Below the pieces are notes generated by a model. It had not been told where the DNA came from, made no database searches, and saw nothing but the letters and a program-made list of their open reading frames with translations. Of a DNA stretch of 64,000 nucleotides, positions 50,391 through 64,000 are shown in pieces. The stretch is from Chrysomallon squamiferum (Eukaryota; Mollusca; Gastropoda; Neomphalida; Peltospiridae), in contig CM022670.1 in NCBI GenBank assembly GCA_012295275.1, positions 21,385,146-21,449,145 on the forward strand, written 5' to 3'. The position numbers and the translations under genes are program-made. Position 1 is the stretch's first letter; each line of letters starts with the position of its first letter.

Positions 50391-52756
50391 CAAGACATAA
50401 TGAAAACATTATGGCCTGAAAAATATCTGAATTCATATCAAGACAATTATTGTCAAAACCAAAAGTAAGAAAGAACTACAATATTGTAATATTTATTATT
50501 ATTTTAAGTGAAATTATCTGTCTCAAAATAAATAAAGATGTAGACTGTGATTATTTTAAATGTCAGACTACAAAAGTTAAAGAAATATAAAAACTGTTGA
50601 TAATTAATTTATATGAATGAAATGTACTGAAGAAATAACCAATAATTATATAAAAAAATAATAATAATTAAGTCCATTTTTGAGATACATGATCGTTTTA
50701 TCATTTTTGTACTGAGGTAGATATGGTAGTCATGAAAATGACAGATATAAAATCTGTGAATAGGGACTGCTGAATTTTTATCAAGAACATAAATATCTAA
50801 AATGTTAATAGCTGCACAATATATGTACTTGCATGCATGCATCTGTGAGAGCAAGTATGTTTGCAAAATAGTTAGATTCACTAAAATTACTGATGCACAA
50901 TCAGTCTCAAACACTGTTCCGAAAACAGTAACAATGGAATTTCTTTTCTTATAGATTTGAGGATTGTTTCTGTTGGCTGTCTGGACATGAATCATGGCCT
51001 GTTTATTACTAACTGCATATTATATAATATTAAAATAAAATAAATATGTCATGTATAGCAATTATACTGATAATGTTACAGTAATAAATTATGTACACTT
51101 GTTTAATTAGTATGTAATTGCATTTATATGAATGTGGGTATAAAATCTATCTCTCTATCAGTCTTTGAAACTTTTGTACATATACATATAATATACATGT
51201 TTATTTATAAATGAACGTGTATATACTTTCAAATAAATGATTTTTTTTCTAATAATTATGGAGTTTTTGATATGTTTCTAGAAAACTCGAACAAAAGTAC
51301 ACACATCTGAATTTATTTTTTTTTCTTTCATTATTTACTTGCAAATTAGTGTGTGTGTGTGTGTGTAAATTGTCATAAACAGTTATTCTCTGTAACTATC
51401 ACTTTCCTGTAGCTAGCGCAGATGGGTTTTATTAAACTAATTATAGTGCGAACTAGACTAGTAAAAAAATACAAATACATTGCTTTTTTTTCCTCTCCAG
51501 TATATATTTTTTATTCACCTTCAGTGTTAACATATATTTTTATTGTTTTATTTGCAACCTTCAGATTCAAGTCACTATATGTATTCACTTTACAATAAGG
51601 AGTCTCCAAGTTATATTACACATTTCTTTTCTCTCGAAGTCAGCTACTTATTCAGTTTCTTTTGCATTCATTGCTTCATCACAGATTAAAAATTTTGATC
51701 CCTCAAGGAAACCAGCTTCATTTTCTATTTAAAATGTATATCAGGCAGTCAAAAATAATTACTCTTTCTCTCAGCATCTGAGTTCTGCAAAGCTCTTAAC
51801 AACTATCCATAAACGATGCAGATCCAGGAAGATGTCAACAGTAATTTATATCCCTCTTCTTCATTAAAAATAATAAACAAAATAATAATAATAATAATGA
51901 AAGACAATGCCTAGTATTGGCACAGTGTGATGTCTTTCCTTTAAAAATACTTCCCTGGGCTCAATTTATTTTTATAATTTAGAATCTATGATATTTTACT
52001 ATTATGAATATTTTTGTTTAATTTTATGGCTGAATGGCTGAAATTGATTTTAATAACATCTGTAATTATTCTCAATCTTTTTAAATAGTAAATGTAATTT
52101 CTGCAAATGATTATGTAACTGAAAGGAATTTCACAAGTGAACCAAAGCATTTTCTTTTCATAGATCTTTTCATTATGTAGATAGGGCTACATAACCCTTT
52201 GTTTTTAGAATTCTTGACTAGTCAACAATAAAAAAAAATACAGGTTAACTCATATTTTAACATTTATATTTCAGTTTTACGGAATTAATCTTTTTTTTTC
52301 TTCATTTCTTTCAGTCTTCTTCCTGTTTTACAATTTCATTATTATTATTTTATTTTTTCTTCTGTTTTCTAGACTATTTTTTTAGGTTTTTGTAATAAAC
52401 ACATACACTTTTTATTTTTTCCGTTTCTGTTTCATGTAGTTTTCCTTTCTTGTATAACTTAAACAGTTCACACAATTTACTCAGACCATTTCATTTCAGT
52501 ACTATATTCATGCTTTATATACAAATCGTCATTGTTTTTCAGAATGTATCCTCATACCATTTTCCTTCATATTTCACCAAAGCAAGACAATCTTCATTCT
52601 GTATTTACTCATCATTAATTCATTTTTATCCTGTTATGTTTCACTATAATTTTTTCAACCCCTGTAATTTTCACTTACATATTTTCGTCAAAACTATATT
52701 TTGTATTCTGTCCTAAGCACAACGTCCCTTTCCATCCACCATATCTGTTCCCAGAG
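50391..52756. other. convergent spacer PRMT9 / TMEM184C
   Basis: It contains the two 3' UTRs. Candidate polyadenylation hexamers for PRMT9 are at 50527-50536, and for TMEM184C (minus strand) near 52411-52416. A short (GT)n lies at 51352-51366 and an (AAT)n at 51883-51897. No coding similarity was recognised. Confidence 0.55.
50527..50536 (+). terminator. polyadenylation signals of PRMT9
   Basis: Two overlapping AATAAA hexamers about 137 nt after the PRMT9 stop codon. Another AATAAA lies near 51232. The convergent gene TMEM184C ends at 52757, leaving about 2.2 kb in which no gene is seen apart from T-rich and AT-rich sequence. Confidence 0.5.
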
Positions 52757-57329
<4,573 letters not shown>

Positions 57330-57700
57330 TCTTACAACAATATTACTGGTAAAAATGCAACATAAACCAGGTTTGGTATTTTTATAACTCTAGCAGTCGA
57401 CATTTTGTTGTCATGTGACTTTCATACAATCACGCGATCTAATACGAGGGTAATCGGTACTTTGATCGGCTGTTTTCGCAACAACGAAAATATCCGAATT
57501 GAGATTATCAATAAGCGTAACAAGTAACAAGTTGCCAGTATTTTGTTTCATTTTCTCGTGATAATGACGTTTATGTTACTATTTTTTATACAAGGCAATG
57601 TCATAATATTGTGTACTATTTCAGTTGTTAATTAGTAGTTTATAATACCGACAACCAAATACCAGCTTTATCTGACAAACGATTCTTAAAACATATCAAG
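57330..57700. promoter_or_regulatory. divergent promoter region TMEM184C / SPART
   Basis: The TMEM184C start codon (57329, minus) lies opposite a candidate non-coding first exon of SPART ending at 57700 with a good donor (ATCAAG/GTAAAA). The region is somewhat richer in CG dinucleotides than its surroundings (for example around 57396-57490), as expected for a housekeeping promoter in an AT-rich genome. Assignment is inferred from layout. Confidence 0.45.
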
Positions 57701-58250
57701 GTAAAATATTATGAAGTGTAGTACTTCAGATTCACTTACGTTACTTATTTAATCACTATGATTGTGAATATGATGATTATGAAGAGTGATTGCATGAGTG
57801 TGAATAAAAAATTTAAAAAAGCAAAACAAACAAAAAAATGACCGAGCACTGTGATGGGGATGATGTATGATTTTATGCATGCATGCATGCATACATACAT
57901 ACATACATATTACTTGTACTTTATTTTAATTTTTTTCCAAAGACAATTATGAATTAATTTTGTAAAATAATAAATTTTATTATAATTACCAAAATCCACT
58001 CATATGGTTAGGAACAAAATTTATTATTTAAGTTTAATAAGAAATGTAAAGTTACCCCCAAAAAAATCAGCAACAGAAAAATGTTTACATCACATTAAAT
58101 ATCAAAACCAGTTTATTTTATTTAATAAACTTTTTTTTTTTTTTTCTGTAATTATAAATACTCAATATAATACAGTTAAATCAGTATAACAGTTTAACAT
58201 AATAGAAGTCAGTCCTGCTAAAGAAATTGATATCAACTATGCCTATCACT

Positions 58251-59266
58251 GGTAGTAGCTTAAGTGGGGTCACCTCACTGTGCCTGCACCTGTTATATAT
58301 TATTGAAGCAGTCAAGGATAGCAAATGATGAAACAATAGGGGGAGTACAGTCTAGTTTATTTCCCAAAAGAGCAACAATGGGCTTAAACATTTCACAAAC
58401 AAACAAAATGTGAGACAGAATTAGCATATTCTATTGGAGTTTTCATATGTATGAATTAAAAGTGTTGGGATGATAGATGTTTTGAATGCCATCCCTCAAC
58501 ATAATTTGACTTTTCTGACAGGAGATTCAATCCACAAACCTTAAAACTTGTGGAATCTCTAAATTGGCATCATTCTCTTGATTGTAGTGCTGTAAATAAA
58601 TATATAATTATTTACTCCTGCGATTCTGCTATCAGTTCTACTGCCCTCAAACACCCCTCAAAAATAAAATAATAAAAATAATGAGAATGTATAGTTCCTC
58701 TTGATATATGGATGGAACCGATCTGGTTTCTGTCCAAGTCCTGGCCTTTACATCTGCCAGGAATTTTTAAGCTGTAATGCTGCTGTATTCTGATGGATGG
58801 TCATGTATGTTTCTGTAGCTTGTGTTTATGTTATTCGGTGTGTTGATAGTTTCTCGCAACATTGCCATTGAATACTTCTATTACTTCAGCGAATTTTTTA
58901 TTCTAAATTTATAGCCAAAGTAAACCAAACTGTCACATCCTGAGCATTTGGCATAAATCATACATTTACCTGAATGTTTTGCCATTCTGTATGGTTTGAT
59001 GATTTGTATTTTGTTTGATGGTTGTATACTGACATACCAATGCTGAACATATGATTATATGATTGATTATATGTTATGTATACACCAAATGTGTACATAT
59101 ATTACCATGTTAAGCTTCAACATATTTAAAAACAGGGTTGGATTCTGAGTAGGTTTTCACTTTAATGACTGACTATAGTGACTGAAGCTTTCAGCTGCAT
59201 CACTGAATTTGTTACTAATCCTTACAGGCTGTGGGCACAGTGAGGTTAAACTGCTTAAGTTACTAA
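58251..59266. repeat. inverted-repeat-bounded element in SPART intron 1
   Basis: Imperfect inverted arms: left 58251-58292 (core cacctcactgtgcctgcacc), right 59225-59266 (reverse complement core aacctcactgtgcccacagc). Both arms also contain cttaag a few bases outward. The about 930 bp inside has no open transposase. It is probably an old non-autonomous DNA element; no clear target duplication was seen. Confidence 0.5.
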
Positions 59267-59949
59267 GTACAATAGATAATTTAATTCCTTTGTATTGATT
59301 TCAGATTAAGTGTTGTGACAGTGTCTTCAAGTTTCAGAGTTGAAAAAAAGTAAAATATTAGTTTGGAATTTTCTAAATAGATATCTAAAAAATGATTGCA
59401 GTCAGTAAATGTATATTCCAAATAGCACCAAAAAAATAATATTTGTAAAGATTATCTTATTGAATATACATGTGCATTTAAATATATGCCTGTGTCCGTT
59501 GTTGTTCTTGGTGCATAGTTCTGCACCTATCAACAAAATAAAAAGCAAAAATATACACAAAACATTTTCCCAGCTTGTTGAATTGTATTTAACTTTGTAC
59601 CATATATCTATAGGTATATAATCAAGATACTCTTTACATTTTAAATAGCTACTACTGTACAAAATATAGCAAACATGAAACTTTTGATAATAATATCAGT
59701 AATGTAAATATTTTGAATTATTTAATAGTTTGAATTGTGTATTCTAAAACTAATTACAGCACTGTAAATAACTTTTGTCTTTGTTCTATGTTTCATGTGT
59801 GAGTATATAATTATGCATTGCATGATTTAATATTAAACCTGTGGTTGTGCAGATAATAAAAGTTTGTAACAAAAATAATATTAAAAATGTGTGTGTGTTT
59901 GGTCTCTTATTATTTTTTTTAAACTTTTTTTTACTTTTGTTTTCTAAAG

Positions 59950-62900
59950 AGAAAAATGGAACACCAAGCATCATCACAGCAGAGACAAGGAGACAGATCA
60001 TGCCCGCCAAGGCCTGCTCCTCCTGCACAAGGAACCTCTCAGAGTCCAGTACTAACAGTAACAGCATTTGAAGAAATTAAAAAGACATTTAAAAAAGCAA
60101 TGCAACGTGCACAGGAGGGGTTGATGTATGATGAAGGAGGCAGGGTTAATGATGCTATTTCCCATTACAATAAAGCCCTGCCTCTCATATGTCAAGTTTT
60201 GTCTGCTGATTGTGAAAAAATCCCTGCTGCCACATCTGATGAGAAGGACTCTGCCAAAGATATGCAAAAAAAACTGTTAAAAACAAAACTTCAGATTCAA
60301 TACAGGCTTCAGTCACTGCAACAAGTTCATTCATCACCTTCCGAATCAACTGTGACTGAGGGACATGAAAACCTACCTCCTTCTTATGAAGAAGTGATGA
60401 CACATGATTCAGAAATGATGGCACTGGGTGACAGTATTTATGCCCCAGAAAGGAGTGTTAGTCAGATGTCTGTGGATGCAACTTGTGTTTTTCAAATTCC
60501 TGATGGGGTTCAGATCTTTTTCATAACACCAGAAGGTTTTGTGAGCGCCCCGTCATACCCAAGTTCTTTGCAGGTGTTTAAATTTTTAGATTCAAGTGTA
60601 CAGAATGTTGTTCCTGTTGAAAACCGGCCCCCAGCCTTTATGCAGGTTGATGATTGGGTGTATCCATTAATACCACAGACATCACCATCATTACACACCA
60701 CCTATGGTGCTTACATGTTTCCAGACACATCTTCACCAGCGCCTGGTAAAATTATTTCTTTTCATGTCTTTGCAAAGTTCCATTCTAAAATATCTATAGC
60801 TTATATAAATAATAAATGGTAAAGAGCAATATTTTTCTTGTCATTTAAAAAAGACCCCCAAAAATCTGAGATGCATTAATATTAAAATGAATTGAAATAA
60901 TGCTAAACACTGACAGGTTTGTTCATTTAAGATACATATATCTATATTATAAAAGTTATCTCTCTGTCTGTCTGTCTATCTATTTATCTATCTGTCTTTT
61001 ATCTATCCATCTATCTATTTAAAATTTAAAAATGGCCTTGTAACACATATTGTTCGACTGTCAGGAGCTGCAGTTGGTCTGATATTACCAGATGGACTAT
61101 CTGATGAAGTGAAGATGGAATTTGAAGGATTAATGAGATCTCTGACTGTCATGCAAGAACAGGGGTCTGAAGCTACTGCAGATCCACCTGTAAGAACAGG
61201 TGAACAGGAAAAAGAAACATCATCATCATCAGAGGAGGAGAAAGAGGAAGGGGGGAAAGAAGGAAAAGAAGGAAAAGAAATGGGCACAGCTCGAAGAATT
61301 TCTCAAGGAATTATTTCAGGTCTGGGTTAAACAAAGTTTATATTACTACTTGTTGTTTATTTTGTAAATATTATTAATGATAATTCCATTAATACATATA
61401 TTTCTTCAATAAAACTTGTAACATACAAACAGAAGTTTGTTGAGACAGATATGCAGAAACAAATTCTTAAGTTTCATACTGAAAAACAGTATTAAAAACA
61501 GTATTAAAAGCATTGCTACATAACATTTTATAATTACATACACACATGAACACACACTGTATATGCATACACACACACATATTAGAGAAAAGCAAAAATG
61601 AGTACAAAATAACTGATTTATTCTTACATACATTATCATATTGATATGCATGTAAGTATAAACCAACTTGTTAAACATTCATATACACAGAAGTACAAAC
61701 TGTTAATGTGAAATCTGTTGAGCTTTCATTTTACATACACTTACAGTTAAATCATAAATTTTGTTTTGTTTTAGCTGCTGAATGGGTTTCTTGGGGTCTT
61801 CAAAAAGGTGCCACGCAGACAGGGAAGCTTATTCATTATGGCTCAGAAAAAATTCAGGAGCACATTACACCCAACAGACAGCCTTCAAAAGTGGATCCTG
61901 ACATGCAGAAGGCAGCAGAAATTATCAGAATTGGTTCTCATGCAGCGTATCGAGTTAGTGGTTATGTAGGTATGTAAGGTTTATTACTATATTATATAGA
62001 AATAACAAAAATATTGTGAATGTCGTCATAAATATATTTATTCTTAAAACAAAAATCCTGACTTCTGAATTCAAGTTTTTCATCATTACACATTTATTTT
62101 ATAACTAAGTCTTCTGTGTCTCATAGCCTGAAAGTGTAAAATGTATGATTTACTTTTCTTATTACATAATGATCTTTGACATTAACTTGATCAGTACATA
62201 ATCCAGTGCAGACATCCAACATTTTATTTTATATATTGTATTGTATTAAATCAGATTTATTTTATATTATTTTCTGTTGTGTTCTCTATTCATTCATTCA
62301 TTCATTTATTTGGTGTTTTTTAGTAAACCAATTAACTCGAGCAACAGCTCACCTGGGCAGGTTTCTGGCACCACATGTCAGAGAAAAAGGGGAAAAACTT
62401 CTTAATAAGTCCGGCCTAGTAAAAGATTCTTCTGGTAAAAACAAAATGGATGCTGTGCTTGTAGTTGCAGCTGGAGGCCTGCAAGGTATGATCTAAACAA
62501 AAAGATATTTCTAACCTGTGAATATATTCCAACATGAGTTTAGTTTTTTCACATTTCAAATAATATCTCATTACTGATAAATCAAAGACCATGAAATATG
62601 TTTTTCTAGCCACAGGAAATTTATTTCAAATTGTTTATTACACACAACTAAGAGTTCTGTCTCAAGCTAACATAATATATGACATCTGTAACAATGTTTA
62701 GTATTTTTCTCTGTGATGTTATTAATATTTAACTAATGGTTAGTATTTAACAACATGCATTAAGAAATTCATTAGTGTGAGGTTTTAAATGATAATATTT
62801 GGCTATGTTTGGTCCACCTGAAAAATGAAGTAAGAGTAGGTATATTGTCATTCTACCATGACTAAATTATTTTTCAAACCTGAAATTACGTTTGACTGTT

Positions 62901-63478
62901 ATAGCAAAATAAAAGAAGTGTACAATCATTTGTACCACATCAACTGGTAGTACGTTAAAATGTATATCCGTAGAATGTCTAATTCACAAATTTCATTAAA
63001 ATATTGATATCTAAACAGTATTAAGTGAATAAATTTATTATCAGTGTTGATTTAAATGTACTTATGGAATGATCAAAGACATAATGTTGATGTATGTTAA
63101 AAAATTCAAATCGAATAAAGAAATAAATAACATTTATTTGGTCAATATCTAAATGTAATGGAGTATCTGATGTTAAAACATTAGCAAAAATGCCAGTAAA
63201 TAAATGTCTGCATCATTTTATAAATTGTGAATATTTGTACACAAGTAAAACAGCTTAATTAAATTAGAGGTAAGTTATCTGTAGATCCATTAGCTCAAAC
63301 ATTCCATGGTTAACTGATCAGGATTGAGTATTTTCACCATGACAAGAGAGAAGAAGCTGTTCTTGATCCACTTTATTTTAATTTCAGGTTTTGGGACAGT
63401 ATATTTAGCTCTGGAGAATGCTGCTTTGGAGCTTGGAAGATGTATAGCTAATGAAACTACTGAGATTGTTAATTTGAA
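59950..63478 (+). CDS. SPART: spartin (SPG20), 3' end outside window
   Basis: Lipid-droplet and endosome-associated protein; loss causes Troyer syndrome in humans. Coding exons: 59956-60745 (exon starts 59950), 61065-61319, 61775-61969, 62324-62485, 63388-63478, each joined in phase (about 497 residues so far). MIT domain about aa 36-115 (FKKAMQRAQEGL, INDA-type helix VNDAISHYNKAL). A PPxY motif, LPPSYEE, lies at about aa 140-146. Next is the spartin middle region with IPDGVQIFFITPEGFVSAPS and RPPAFMQVDDWVYPL. Exon 3 carries a Ser/Glu/Lys-rich low-complexity run. From exon 4 (AAEWVSWGLQKGA) the plant-related senescence domain begins and continues through LAPHVREKGEKLL and DAVLVVAAGGLQG. The last exon seen ends with two bases of a codon, so at least one exon lies beyond 64000. 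A 5' UTR exon probably lies near 57600-57700. Confidence 0.93.
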
Positions 63479-63735
63479 GTATGTATCTCTGTTTATTTTT
63501 ATACATTTACTGATGTGTTTTATTTCAGCCTGGATTAAATTATCTACAGGAATTTTCATTTAGAATTTTTATTCTCTTACATTTAAGGACAAAATCATAA
63601 CTGTATTTTGTATTTAAAAAGATGTTTTTTTTGCTTTTGATTTACATCATTCTGTTGTTATCTTATACAATAATTGTATTCTCAAAAAGACAATGTCCAT
63701 CCATTTTTACTTAATTTAGTACAGTGACAGGATCT

Positions 63736-63846
<111 letters not shown>

Positions 63847-64000
63847 CCAATATGAAATTTATAGTTAGAAAGCTTCTTAAATGTACTGCTAAGTCTACAT
63901 AAATGTTAAATTATTATTGTTATCTCACAATTATAACAGTTCCATGGGTGTGATTATATGCATACAAAACTTAATAAAACATAATAAAATCCTACCACAT

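Overview
The window is animal nuclear DNA. It is very AT-rich, with spliced genes, GT-AG introns of about 0.1-1.5 kb, many (TTA)n, (TG)n and (AT)n tracts, and several decayed DNA transposons. The gene set (macro-PARP, NDUFC2, PRMT9, TMEM184C, spartin) is metazoan. Base composition, repeats and the invertebrate-like macro-PARP cluster would fit a mollusc or another lophotrochozoan, but I cannot name the species.

Layout. 1-12,644 (+): a macro-domain PARP gene (copy A) whose 5' part is a mosaic of duplicated exons. 12,645-21,370: gene-free DNA with a hAT transposase relic, a deleted pogo/Tigger-like element, a pair of long inverted arms and a two-copy dispersed repeat. 21,375-23,036 (-): an inverted, decayed fragment of a third PARP paralogue (copy C). 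23,806-37,740 (+): an essentially complete 20-exon paralogue (copy B). 37,741-40,341: non-coding. 40,342-43,034 (-): NDUFC2, a complex I subunit. 41,270-42,026: a mariner-like remnant inside NDUFC2 intron 1. 43,446-50,390 (+): PRMT9. 52,757-57,329 (-): TMEM184C. About 57,700 to the window end (+): spartin (SPART), cut off before its last exon(s).

I built the gene models by joining exons at GT/GC-AG sites and checking phase. Every spliced CDS that lies fully inside the window closes in one frame: PRMT9 899 aa, TMEM184C 525 aa, NDUFC2 98 aa, copy A 1,222 aa from its first Met. Copy B also closes, provided one single-base frame step is explained either by an indel in a T6 run (1,515 aa) or by an 82-nt intron (1,488 aa).

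The main interest is the PARP cluster. The intact copies encode KH/RRM-like modules, two degenerate macro domains and a PARP catalytic domain with an H-Y-E triad. That triad is typical of poly-ADP-ribose formers and is unlike vertebrate PARP14. Copy A carries two recombination joints, one intronic and one inside an exon, and both keep the reading frame. Copy C appears to share the first joint's deletion, which points to a third, shorter paralogue type lacking macro domain 1. The housekeeping block to the right is tightly packed: NDUFC2 and PRMT9 are divergent, PRMT9 and TMEM184C are convergent (as in vertebrates), and TMEM184C and SPART are divergent.
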